A stretch of DNA of 7,940 nucleotides, from positions 1-7,940 of the forward strand of contig WQZL01000117.1 of the NCBI GenBank assembly GCA_009780755.1, written 5' to 3'. The translations under genes were made by a program, and so were the position numbers. Origin of the DNA: Promicromonosporaceae bacterium (GTDB lineage Bacteria; Actinomycetota; Actinomycetes; Actinomycetales; Cellulomonadaceae). This document shows positions 1-5,759 of this stretch, one piece after another (position 1 is the stretch's first letter; each line of letters begins with the position of its first letter). The notes beneath the pieces are model-generated. The model was not told the DNA's origin, did no database searches, and worked only from the letters and a program-made list of their open reading frames with translations.

Positions 1-890
1 ACCTTTCGGCCACACCCGGCGATTACGAGATGTCATTGGTTGACGGCGTGGTGGAGCAGGTGATCCGTCCCACCGGTCTGGTCGATCCCGAGATCGTGGT
101 TAAGCCCACCACCGGTCAGATCGATGACCTGTTGGGTGAAATTCGCGACCGCGTTGAACGTGACGAGCGCGTGCTGGTTACCACTCTGACCAAGAAGATG
201 GCCGAAGACCTCACCGACTACTTCTTGGAGAAGGGCATTAAGGTGCAATACCTGCACTCCGATGTGGATACGCTGCGTCGGGTCGAGCTGCTGCGCGAAT
301 TGCGGTTGGGGAAGTTCGACGTGTTGGTGGGCATTAACCTGCTGCGTGAGGGTCTGGACCTGCCCGAAGTTTCCTTGGTGGCGATTCTTGACGCGGACAA
401 AGAGGGGTTCTTGCGGTCGGCTCGCTCGCTTATTCAGACCATCGGTCGCGCGGCGCGTAACGTCTCGGGCCAGGTGCACATGTACGCCGACAAGGTCACC
501 CCGGCCATGCGGACCGCCCTTGACGAAACCAACCGACGCCGCGAAAAGCAGATTGCATACAACACCGAGATGGGCATCGATCCCACTCCGCTGCGCAAGA
601 AGATCGCAGATGTGACCGACATGCTTGCCCGCGAAGACCTAGATACGCAGGAGCTGTTGGCTGGCGGCTACCGACAGCCCGGCGGCAAAACAAAAAAGCA
701 GGCGGATAAGCCCGCCGCCAAACGCCTGGCCGCCGGCGGTGAGGCTCAACTGCTCGAAGAAATCGCCGAACTTACCGCCCAGATGCGCGCCGCCGCCGAC
801 GAACTGCAATTCGAGCTGGCCGCCCGCATCCGCGACGAAGTATCCGACCTCAAAAAAGAACTCCGCCAACTGAGGGCAGCCACCGCCTAA
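1..890 (+). CDS. uvrB: UvrABC excinuclease subunit B, C-terminal part (5' end outside window)
   Basis: UvrB is the damage-verifying helicase-like subunit of nucleotide excision repair: it is loaded on DNA by UvrA and recruits UvrC for incision. The reading frame is open from the left edge (first full codon at base 3), so the N-terminal half is missing. The visible part begins at the SATPGDYE motif. It continues through the helicase C-terminal half with VLVTTLTKKMAEDL, YLHSD, the motif V region GINLLREGLDLPEVS and the motif VI region QTIGRAARN, all nearly identical to the family. A Lys/Ala-rich linker follows. The last ~40 residues form a UVR domain (LLEEIAELTAQMRAAADELQFE...ARIRDEV) that contacts UvrC. 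The stop is TAA at 888-890. The next gene starts about 120 bp downstream behind a large palindrome, so the two are probably separate transcription units. Identification is essentially certain. Confidence 0.97.
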   Translation, partial: LSATPGDYEMSLVDGVVEQVIRPTGLVDPEIVVKPTTGQIDDLLGEIRDRVERDERVLVTTLTKKMAEDLTDYFLEKGIKVQYLHSDVDTLRRVELLRELRLGKFDVLVGINLLREGLDLPEVSLVAILDADKEGFLRSARSLIQTIGRAARNVSGQVHMYADKVTPAMRTALDETNRRREKQIAYNTEMGIDPTPLRKKIADVTDMLAREDLDTQELLAGGYRQPGGKTKKQADKPAAKRLAAGGEAQLLEEIAELTAQMRAAADELQFELAARIRDEVSDLKKELRQLRAATA

Positions 891-923
891 ACCTCCCCCG
901 TTTCGGGCCGACGATTCGCATGG

Positions 924-983
924 GTCGGCAGTTTCACGCCGAGTCGGCAGTTCAAAGTGCCGAATCGACGTGAAACTGCCGAC
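924..983. repeat. 60-bp imperfect palindrome between uvrB and uppS
   Basis: The outer arms GTCGGCAGTTTCACG (924-938) and CGTGAAACTGCCGAC (969-983) are a perfect 15-bp inverted repeat. Inside them CGA/TCG pairs (940-942 with 965-967), and a second perfect 6-bp stem TCGGCA/TGCCGA (944-949 with 958-963) closes an 8-nt loop. The motif GTCGGCAGTT occurs twice in direct orientation (924 and 943). No T-run follows the second arm (TTGTCGC), so it is not a canonical intrinsic terminator, although such a long hairpin could still stop or stabilise the uvrB transcript. The nested symmetry looks like a REP/MITE-type dispersed intergenic element, and related motifs recur near 5817-5880. The structure is seen directly; its function is inferred. 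Confidence 0.85.
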
Positions 984-997
984 TTGTCGCAGCACCG

Positions 998-1003
998 TAG
1001 GCT
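998..1003 (+). promoter_or_regulatory. Putative -10 element of a leaderless uppS transcript
   Basis: TAGGCT fits the actinobacterial -10 pattern TANNNT and ends six bases before the GTG start at 1010, which puts a predicted transcription start on the first base of the start codon. There is no convincing Shine-Dalgarno sequence, only a weak TAGG within the same bases. No good -35 is visible, because the region upstream is the arm of the palindrome. The call is an inference from spacing shared with other genes in the window. Confidence 0.4.
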
Positions 1004-1009
1004 TGGGGT

Positions 1010-1807
1010 GTGGCCCAAAAACCGCTTGCCCCGTTTCCGCACCCCTCTGGCGCTATACCGCCTGCACTTCCAGCCGACCGCGTGCCGCGACATGTTGCCG
1101 TTGTGATGGATGGGAATGGGCGCTGGGCCAACCAGCGGGGACTCAGCCGCATTGAGGGGCACAAGCGGGGGGAAGCCGCGCTGCTCGATGTGGTGGCCGG
1201 GGCCATCGAAATCGGGGTAACCCACATCAGCGCTTACGCCTTTTCCACCGAGAATTGGAAGCGGTCGCCCGAGGAGGTGCGGTTTTTGATGGGGTTTAGC
1301 CGTGACGTGCTACGCGCTCGCCGCGATGAACTCAACTCCTGGGGCGTGCGCGTGCGCTGGGCCGGTCGCCGCCCGCGTCTATGGGGATCGGTGATCCGGG
1401 AACTTGAAGAGGCCGAGCAATTGACCCGCAGCAACGAGGTATGCACGCTCACGATGTGCGTCAACTATGGTGGCCGGGCCGAGATCGCCGATGCGGCCGC
1501 CGCCATCGCTCGCGAGGTCGCCGCCGGACGCCTCAACCCGAACCGCATCACTGAGAAGACCGTCGCCAAGCATCTGGACGAACCCGACCTGCCCGACGTT
1601 GACCTGTTTCTGCGCACCTCGGGGGAGCAGCGCATCTCCAACTTCCTGCTGTGGCAATCCGCCTACGCCGAAATGATGTTCCTGCCCGAGCTGTGGCCCG
1701 ACGTGGACCGTCGCCACCTGTGGGCGGCCTGCGCGGCCTACGCCAACCGTGATCGTCGCCTGGGCGCCGCCGTCGATGCGCCGATGCCAGCCACCATCGG
1801 CGTGTGA
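1010..1807 (+). CDS. uppS: Isoprenyl transferase (cis-prenyl diphosphate synthase, UppS family)
   Basis: This cytosolic, membrane-associated cis-prenyltransferase condenses isopentenyl diphosphate units onto an allylic primer to make the polyprenyl diphosphate carrier for peptidoglycan and other wall polymers. The 265-residue product has all family signatures: HVAVVMDGNGRWA at residues 28-40 with catalytic Asp34, the following GHKRG, FSTENWKRS in the substrate channel, and the C-terminal block LRTSGEQRISNFLLWQ followed by AEMMF, which holds the diphosphate-binding arginines. An extra ~25 Pro/Ala-rich residues precede the conserved core, as is usual in actinobacteria. The GTG at 1010 was chosen because it gives this extension and follows a TANNNT hexamer; a later in-frame GTG just before the core would also spare the domain. 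Actinobacteria often carry two paralogues (short Z-farnesyl and long decaprenyl products, as in mycobacteria). Product chain length cannot be decided here. Confidence 0.95.
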   Translation: MAQKPLAPFPHPSGAIPPALPADRVPRHVAVVMDGNGRWANQRGLSRIEGHKRGEAALLDVVAGAIEIGVTHISAYAFSTENWKRSPEEVRFLMGFSRDVLRARRDELNSWGVRVRWAGRRPRLWGSVIRELEEAEQLTRSNEVCTLTMCVNYGGRAEIADAAAAIAREVAAGRLNPNRITEKTVAKHLDEPDLPDVDLFLRTSGEQRISNFLLWQSAYAEMMFLPELWPDVDRRHLWAACAAYANRDRRLGAAVDAPMPATIGV

Positions 1808-1818
1808 CGTAAATCACA
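1803..1818. promoter_or_regulatory. CRP/GlxR-type operator
   Basis: TGTGACGTAAATCACA is a perfect TGTGA-N6-TCACA inverted repeat. It also fits the more specific TGTGANNTANNTCACA form reported for the actinobacterial cAMP receptor regulators GlxR and Crp. It overlaps the uppS stop codon (TGA at 1805-1807) and lies about 77 bp before the lipoprotein start, so its likely target is the lipoprotein promoter. A degenerate further half-site TGTGACA is at 1828-1834. That a CRP-family protein binds here is an inference from the exact consensus match. Confidence 0.75.
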
Positions 1819-1828
1819 AGGCGAGGAT

Positions 1829-1858
1829 GTGACAAAGTGGCGGTTGGAAACGATGTAT
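1829..1858 (+). promoter_or_regulatory. Possible weak promoter of the lipoprotein gene
   Basis: GTGACA (1829-1834) resembles a -35 element. About 17-18 bases further on, GATGTA/ATGTAT (1852-1858) is a poor -10. If this is used, transcription would start near 1864 and the CRP-type operator would be centred at roughly -54. The match is weak, and it is offered only because a promoter is expected between the operator and the Shine-Dalgarno sequence. Confidence 0.3.
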
Positions 1859-1880
1859 CAGGTGACCGCACCTTCCAACC
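1842..1880 (+). repeat. 8-bp inverted repeat in the lipoprotein leader
   Basis: GGTTGGAA (1842-1849) and TTCCAACC (1873-1880) are perfectly complementary across a 23-nt loop. The second arm ends three bases before the Shine-Dalgarno AAGGAG. If the transcript includes both arms, the hairpin would sit directly against the ribosome site and could modulate translation or mRNA stability. Alternatively it is a DNA operator. Only the repeat itself is seen. Confidence 0.45.
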
Positions 1881-1883
1881 TCT

Positions 1884-1889
1884 AAGGAG
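1884..1889 (+). promoter_or_regulatory. Strong Shine-Dalgarno site (AAGGAG)
   Basis: AAGGAG lies five bases before ATG at 1895 and fixes the lipoprotein start. It contrasts with the leaderless-looking starts of several neighbours. Confidence 0.85.
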
Positions 1890-1894
1890 TTTTC

Positions 1895-2338
1895 ATGTCT
1901 CGTCCCTTCAAGATCCTTGCCGCCGCTGCTGCGGCCCTCGCCCTCACCCTCGCTGGCTGCTCCAGCGACTCCGACAACGACGCAGATGTGCCAGATGTCG
2001 TGGACACGCCCGCCGGCACGCCCGATGACAATGGCTCCGAGACCAGCGACATTCTCGTGGTTGAAAATGGCCTAGTCGTCAACGGACAGTTCGTTGATGC
2101 GGTCGTGCTTCAGGTGGGCGCCGACGAAATTTGGCCCAACTACGCGCCAATCTTCGCGGTTGCCGAAGCGTTGGGCCTTGCCCCCGATTCCTTTGAGGCC
2201 GCAGTCGGGGTCGATGGGGTAATCGAACACGAGGGCATCTTGTACGGATCGCTGGCATTCTTCCGCGATACATTCGGCGTCGCGGCCTTCTCCTCCGCCG
2301 GGGAGATTCACATCGGTAGCGGCGAAGACGAGATGTAG
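1895..2338 (+). CDS. Small secreted lipoprotein, possible copper-amine-oxidase-N-like fold
   Basis: The 147-residue product has a classical lipoprotein signal peptide: N-terminal SRPFK, an Ala/Leu hydrophobic stretch, and the lipobox LAGC with Cys22 as the lipidated residue. After cleavage come ~30 acidic, Pro/Thr/Ser-rich, probably disordered residues (Asp-rich, about 23-53), which would hold the domain off the membrane. The last ~90 residues form a compact domain. The pattern NGQFVDAVVLQVG, then APIFAVAEALGL, then GILYGSLAFFRDTFGV and a final beta strand EIHIGSG resembles the repeat order of the copper amine oxidase N-terminal-like domain (PF07833 type: VNG, P-L-R-ALAEALG, Y-V-P-LRFLAE-LG). 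That likeness is my inference and needs a profile search. The gene has its own leader with a CRP/GlxR-type operator and strong ribosome site. It is convergent with zur, the stops lying 35 bp apart. Function is unknown. Confidence 0.8.
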   Translation: MSRPFKILAAAAAALALTLAGCSSDSDNDADVPDVVDTPAGTPDDNGSETSDILVVENGLVVNGQFVDAVVLQVGADEIWPNYAPIFAVAEALGLAPDSFEAAVGVDGVIEHEGILYGSLAFFRDTFGVAAFSSAGEIHIGSGEDEM

Positions 2339-2373
2339 CCTCGCCCCTACGGCACCTCAGGACGTCCCAAGGT

Positions 2374-2772
2374 TCAGCCGCCGGAACGACAAGCCTCGCA
2401 GATGCCCCACAGCTCGATGGTGTGGCTGATGTCGGTGAAGCAGTGACCCTGCCCGATCATCGCCGTCCACGCCTCGACTGTGGGGCCATCTATTTCTACT
2501 GTGTGACCACATTGGCGACATACCAGGTGATGGTGGTGCTTGCGGGAGGTGCACCAGCGATACAGCGCCTCGCCATCCTCGGCCCGGAGTACGTCCACGT
2601 CGCGGCTCTCCGCCAGGGTTTGCAGCGTGCGGTACACGGTGGCTAAGCCCACGGCCTCACCCTGCTCCCGCAGCACGTCATGTAGCTGCTGGGCACTGCG
2701 GAACTCGCCGATCTCCTGAAGCACGGAGACGACGGCAGCGCGCTGTTTGGTCATGCGGACGGGGGAGTTCAC
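2374..2772 (-). CDS. zur: Zinc uptake regulator Zur (Fur family)
   Basis: Zur is a dimeric zinc-sensing repressor that shuts off zinc-uptake genes when zinc is sufficient. The 132-residue product has the Fur winged helix (MTKQRAAVVSVLQ, FRSAQQLHDVLR, recognition helix GLATVYRTLQTLAE), then the dimerisation/metal domain. The structural zinc site is Cys85/Cys88 and Cys125/Cys128. The His79-82 cluster with Cys74 and Asp60 are candidate sensory ligands. Overall likeness to mycobacterial FurB/Zur is strong (EAW, F-D-SHTIE, HHHHLVC). I chose the GTG start because AAGGAG (2781-2786) lies 8 nt ahead and the start overlaps the znuB stop in GTGA (2769-2772), implying translational coupling. The frame stays open further upstream, but that extension lies inside znuB and is unlike Fur. 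As last gene of the znuACB operon, zur is probably autoregulated through the Zur boxes ahead of znuA. Confidence 0.95.
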   Translation of the reverse strand: MNSPVRMTKQRAAVVSVLQEIGEFRSAQQLHDVLREQGEAVGLATVYRTLQTLAESRDVDVLRAEDGEALYRWCTSRKHHHHLVCRQCGHTVEIDGPTVEAWTAMIGQGHCFTDISHTIELWGICEACRSGG

Positions 2773-3731
2773 GTTGCACACTCCTTGGTTTCGGCGGCGC
2801 TGGCAGGCTCCACCGGCATCGGGGGCAGACACAGGTCGTCTGGTATGTCGGGGTGTGGGTCGCGGGTATATACGTCGGCGGCCTGACGACGATGCAAGAT
2901 TGGTCGAATCAACGCGGCCAGCAGGTAGACGCCAATAGCGAGGACAACGATCATTGCGCCGGGAGAGACGTTGTGCCAGTAGGTGATGGACAGTCCGGCG
3001 ATGCAGACCACCACGCCAATACCGCAGGCCAGCCACATGGTGCGGCGGAAGGAGTGCGTGAGTAGCTGGGCCACGGCCACGGGCACGATCATCAGCGCGG
3101 AGACCAACAGCAGCCCCACCACGCGCATGGCCACGGTTACAGTCAGGGCCGAAACGATGGCAACCGCCATGTTGAGCAGCCACACGGGCATTCCGGAGGC
3201 GATGGAAAACTCCTCATCATGGGAGACCGCAAACAGGGCCGTACGTAGCCCCAGCCCGACGGCCAGGATGACGGAAGAGAGCGCGAGAGTTAGCCATAGG
3301 TCGGTGGGGGAGACCGTGGAGATGGAGCCGAACAGATACTGCATCAAGTTGGCCGAACCGCCACCCGCCGACTGGATGATTAGCAGACCACCGGCCACAC
3401 CGCCATAGAACATGAGCGCGAGCGCCAGGTCACCAGAGGTGCGGCCACGCCGCCGCACCACCTCGATCAACACGGAGCCGATCACGGCGACCACCACCGC
3501 GCCAGGCACGGTGAGCGCGTCTACGGGGCGTAGGCCCATCGCGGAGCCAATCACCCAACCCAGGGCCACGCCGGTCAGTGCGATGTGGCCAATGCCATCA
3601 CCGAGCAGGGAGAGGCGACGCTGCACCAGATACGTGCCGATGATGGGGGCGGTTACGCCCACCATCAGCGCCGCGAGCAGCGCCCGCTGCATGAGCGGGT
3701 CGGTGAACATGTAGGAGAGTTCGCTATACAT
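2769..3731 (-). CDS. znuB: Zinc ABC transporter, membrane permease ZnuB
   Basis: This is the integral-membrane subunit of an ABC-3 family metal importer; a dimer forms the channel that passes zinc from ZnuA into the cytoplasm. The ~320 residues contain eight or nine hydrophobic helices, e.g. ALLAALMVGVTAPIIGTYLV near the N-terminus, GIGHIALTGVALGWVIGSAM (the conserved G-D-I-H-A/G region: LLGDGIGHIALTGVALG), and VVGLLLVSALMIVPVAVAQLL, a family hallmark that carries the coupling region to the ATPase. The last ~40 residues are a polar, Pro/Asp-rich cytoplasmic tail. The ATG at 3731 is preferred over a GTG at 3743: AAGG is well placed ahead of the ATG, and the resulting 8-bp overlap with znuC (ATGTATAG) is typical of coupled genes. 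The 3' end overlaps zur by 4 bp. The organisation with ZnuA, ZnuC and Zur makes zinc the likely substrate, though ABC-3 permeases for Mn are similar in sequence. Confidence 0.94.
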   Translation of the reverse strand: MYSELSYMFTDPLMQRALLAALMVGVTAPIIGTYLVQRRLSLLGDGIGHIALTGVALGWVIGSAMGLRPVDALTVPGAVVVAVIGSVLIEVVRRRGRTSGDLALALMFYGGVAGGLLIIQSAGGGSANLMQYLFGSISTVSPTDLWLTLALSSVILAVGLGLRTALFAVSHDEEFSIASGMPVWLLNMAVAIVSALTVTVAMRVVGLLLVSALMIVPVAVAQLLTHSFRRTMWLACGIGVVVCIAGLSITYWHNVSPGAMIVVLAIGVYLLAALIRPILHRRQAADVYTRDPHPDIPDDLCLPPMPVEPASAAETKECAT

Positions 3732-4545
3732 CGCTGCGCCCACCTTCGGTCTTAGGGTGATAGGTCAGCGCCTCGGAGGCGTGGTCGAGGCCAATCAGGC
3801 CGGAGAGATGTGGCTTGAACTCGTCGATCTGGGGGGTGTGCAAATGAACATGCCCAGGGGTGTCATGGCCGGGATGAGCCTGCGGTGGCTCGCCATCGTG
3901 AACCTTCTGGCCATGCCTGAGTACCACCGCCCTGGTAATTAGGGGGGCGAGCGACCCGAGTTCGTGGAGTACCACCAACACGGTGCGACCCTGGCTCACC
4001 AGAGTGTGCATGGTGATGGCGAACTGCTCCTGACTTTGATGATCCACCCCGGCAACAGGCTCATCGAGTACCAGCAACTCGGGATTGCGGACCAGGGCGC
4101 GGGCGATGAGGACGCGCTGTTGTTGGCCGCCGCTTAGGTGATTGGTGGCGGCGTGGCAGCGATCGGCAAGCCCTACTTGCTCCAGGGCATCGTGTACCTG
4201 TTGCCGCCAGCCGCGCGGCAGGCGCAGGCGACCCTTGCCGAGTAGGCCCGCGGCAACCACCTCCTGGGCGGTAGCGGGCAGGCCTCCGGCGGCGGAGACT
4301 CGTTGAGGGACGTAGCCGATCTGGTGGGCATCGGGCAGGGAGACCGTGCCGCCCGACATCGGAACTATGCCGAGCAGCGCCCGAATGAGGGTTGATTTTC
4401 CGGAGCCGTTGGCGCCGAGCAGGGCAACCACTTCGCCCTTGCAGACGGTCAGGTCGATACCGCGTAGCACGTGGAAGGTGCCGAAGCGGACGTGGATGCC
4501 GGTGGCCTGGATGACGACGGCGCCCATTGGCGGTTGGTTGGTCAA
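3724..4545 (-). CDS. znuC: Zinc ABC transporter, ATP-binding protein ZnuC
   Basis: This cytoplasmic ATPase powers zinc import through ZnuB. The 273-residue product has every nucleotide-binding motif in order: Walker A GANGSGKST (44-52), Q-loop YVPQR, signature LSGGQQQR, Walker B LLVLDEP with the following D-loop GVDH, and the switch histidine in VVLHE. The first residue is encoded by TTG. This start is preferred because GAGG (4551-4554) is five bases upstream, whereas the in-frame ATG six codons later has no ribosome site. Beyond the ATPase core there is a C-terminal tail of ~50 residues with several histidines (HPGHDTPGHVHLH), which could bind zinc; its role is unknown. The 3' end overlaps znuB by 8 bp, and an 84-bp gap with a hairpin separates it from znuA upstream. 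Confidence 0.95.
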   Translation of the reverse strand: MTNQPPMGAVVIQATGIHVRFGTFHVLRGIDLTVCKGEVVALLGANGSGKSTLIRALLGIVPMSGGTVSLPDAHQIGYVPQRVSAAGGLPATAQEVVAAGLLGKGRLRLPRGWRQQVHDALEQVGLADRCHAATNHLSGGQQQRVLIARALVRNPELLVLDEPVAGVDHQSQEQFAITMHTLVSQGRTVLVVLHELGSLAPLITRAVVLRHGQKVHDGEPPQAHPGHDTPGHVHLHTPQIDEFKPHLSGLIGLDHASEALTYHPKTEGGRSDV

Positions 4546-4566
4546 GGTTTCCTCGATACGCAGACG

Positions 4567-4618
4567 TATGACTAAGGCTCTCGCTGAGGCGTGCCGCCCC
4601 GACGAGAGCCTAGTCGTA
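4567..4618 (-). repeat. Intercistronic hairpin between znuA and znuC
   Basis: GACTAAGGCTCTCG (4570-4583) pairs with CGAGAGCCTAGTC (4603-4615) with a single bulged A, and TA-T against G-TA extends the stem outward with one wobble. The loop is about 19 nt and contains a small inner GGC/GCC stem. Read on the coding (minus) strand it lies 11 nt after the znuA stop and 21 nt before the znuC start. No U-run follows, so it is probably a partial terminator or a 3' stabilising/processing element. Such an element would keep binding-protein mRNA in excess over ATPase and permease mRNA, as in other ABC operons. Structure seen, role inferred. Confidence 0.7.
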
Positions 4619-4629
4619 AATGGCTCTTG

Positions 4630-5745
4630 TTACCCGACGTTTAGACCCTCGGTTAGCGCGACCAGGTTGGCGCGCATGATCGAGAAGTAGTCATCGCCGT
4701 TGTCGAGTGACTGTTGGGTTAGACCCTCCAGGGTATCAAGCAGGCGAATCTCGATGTCAAGATCGCGAGCCAGGGTCTCCATGACGGCTGGCGAAACCAG
4801 CGTCTCGTAGAACAGCGTGGTGACGTTGTGCCGCTCGGCGATCTCGCGGATTTCCCGCATCCGAGCCGGGGAGGGTTCGAGGTCGTGGTCGATGCCGGTG
4901 ACGCCGATCTGCTCTAGGCCGTAGCGGTGGGCCAGGTAGCCAAACGCGGTGTGGTTGGTGATTAGCTTGGCGCCCTCGAATGGGGTCAAGGCCGTCGTGA
5001 ACTCGGCATCCAGGATGTGCAGGCGCTCGACCAGGTAGGCGGCGTTGGCGGCAAATACTTCGGCATTCTCCGGGGCCACGGCGCTCAGGGCGGCGGCGAC
5101 AGGCTCGGCCAATTGGGCTAGCAGTGTCGGATCCAGCCAGAAGTGCGGATCTAGGCCACCCATGTCGTGGTCGTGAGAGTGGCTGTGAGAGTGGCTGTGG
5201 TCGTGATCGTGGCTGTGGTCGTGATCCTCGACATGGTCATGACTGTGGTCGTGGGAGTGACCGTGGTCATGGTCATGGTCATGGTCATGGTCATGGTCGT
5301 GCGAGTGGTCGTGGTCTGCGCAGTCGTGCCCGCCGGTTGCCGAAGCCGGGAGTAGCTTCACGAAGTCGGCTGCGTTTATGACGTTTTCGGGCTGGCGCTG
5401 CTCGATGGCCTGGTCAACTGCGGCCTGGAAACCCGATAGAAATATCACCAGGTCAGCGTCACCGATCACGCGGGTAGCCGCGAGGGAAAGTTCGAGGTGG
5501 TGTGGGTCGGCGGCGGGGGGAGTCAGGTTGGAAACGTTGACCAGATCGCCGCCCACTTGCTCGGCCACGAACTGTAGCGGGTAAAAGGAGGCCACAACGT
5601 TTAGTGGTGTCGCGAGGCTGGGAACCTCGGGAGTGTCAGGGGTGGCATAAGCCTCCTGAGCGTCTGCTGCTCCGCCGCAGGCGGTCAGGGTGAGGGAACC
5701 TAGGGCGGCGGCCGCAGCGACGGCAGCCAGTCTCTTAATGCTCAT
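4630..5745 (-). CDS. znuA: Zinc ABC transporter, substrate-binding lipoprotein ZnuA with long His-rich loop
   Basis: ZnuA is the extracytoplasmic zinc-capturing lipoprotein (cluster A-I / TroA fold). Residues are numbered from an alternative ATG at 5754, which adds MIL; the ATG at 5745 gives a more typical signal peptide (MSIKRLAAVA...). The lipobox is LTAC with Cys26. Conserved parts are NVVASFYPLQFVAEQVGG, the first metal-ligand region DPHHLELS (His85/86), DPHFWLDP (His204), ITNHTAFGYLAHRYGL (third His), DLEPSPARMREI and the final acidic ligand region TLFYETLVSP. Between the first and second ligands, residues ~143-197 form a His/Asp/Ser-only loop of about 25 histidines, far longer and purer than usual, which marks the substrate as zinc. 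It is the first gene of znuACB-zur, with two Zur-type boxes and a promoter overlapping its start and no Shine-Dalgarno, consistent with a leaderless, Zur-repressed mRNA. High confidence in function; start uncertain by 9 bp. Confidence 0.95.
   Translation of the reverse strand: MSIKRLAAVAAAAALGSLTLTACGGAADAQEAYATPDTPEVPSLATPLNVVASFYPLQFVAEQVGGDLVNVSNLTPPAADPHHLELSLAATRVIGDADLVIFLSGFQAAVDQAIEQRQPENVINAADFVKLLPASATGGHDCADHDHSHDHDHDHDHDHDHGHSHDHSHDHVEDHDHSHDHDHSHSHSHSHDHDMGGLDPHFWLDPTLLAQLAEPVAAALSAVAPENAEVFAANAAYLVERLHILDAEFTTALTPFEGAKLITNHTAFGYLAHRYGLEQIGVTGIDHDLEPSPARMREIREIAERHNVTTLFYETLVSPAVMETLARDLDIEIRLLDTLEGLTQQSLDNGDDYFSIMRANLVALTEGLNVG
5164..5328 (-). repeat. Low-complexity His-Asp/His-Ser codon repeat inside znuA
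   Basis: This stretch encodes alternating His with Asp, Ser or Gly (about 25 His in 55 residues, interrupted once by VED). At DNA level it is built of 6-bp units such as tggtca and tggtcg; an uninterrupted run of tggtca is at about 5265-5299. Perfect hexamer runs of this kind are prone to slippage in units of two residues, so loop length probably varies between strains without breaking the frame. The loop should bind several zinc ions and may act as a zinc scavenger or shuttle to the high-affinity site. Confidence 0.9.
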
Positions 5746-5759
5746 GAGAATCATTCTCG
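5745..5759. promoter_or_regulatory. Zur box 1 at the znuA start
   Basis: GAGAATCATTCTC (5746-5758) is a perfect 6+1+6 palindrome centred at 5752, seven bases from the first base of the ATG at 5745. The AAT(C/G)ATT core with flanking TGA/TCA symmetry is of the Zur-box type known from mycobacteria and streptomycetes. It covers the presumed -10 and start point of znuA, so binding would block initiation. Assignment to Zur rests on the site type and on zur lying in the same operon. Confidence 0.8.

Noticed and set aside
33..479. 148-residue minus-strand open frame opposite uvrB
   Set aside because: Shadow of the strongly conserved uvrB helicase region; no independent evidence.
2339..2373. Bidirectional terminator between the lipoprotein gene and zur
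   Set aside because: Only a short GGACGTCC palindrome and weak ACCT/AGGT pairing are present in the 35-bp gap and its edges, with no T-runs. Not strong enough to annotate.
2773..3183. N-terminal extension of zur to a 269-residue protein
   Set aside because: The extension lies inside znuB in another frame and is unlike the Fur family, while GTG at 2772 has AAGGAG 8 nt ahead and gives a normal 132-residue Zur.
4567..4618. Rho-independent terminator ending znuA
   Set aside because: No U-run follows the stem on the minus strand, and znuC, znuB and zur downstream have no visible promoter of their own, so full termination is unlikely.
5160..5330. Regularly repeated short DNA units resembling a repeat array or CRISPR
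   Set aside because: The units are 6 bp with no unique spacers and are explained by His-Asp/His-Ser codons within znuA in frame.
5124..5381. Plus-strand open frames opposite the His-rich loop (Arg/Gly/His-rich or Val-rich products)
   Set aside because: They are antisense to a highly conserved gene and their composition is a by-product of the repeat; no start signal or family likeness.
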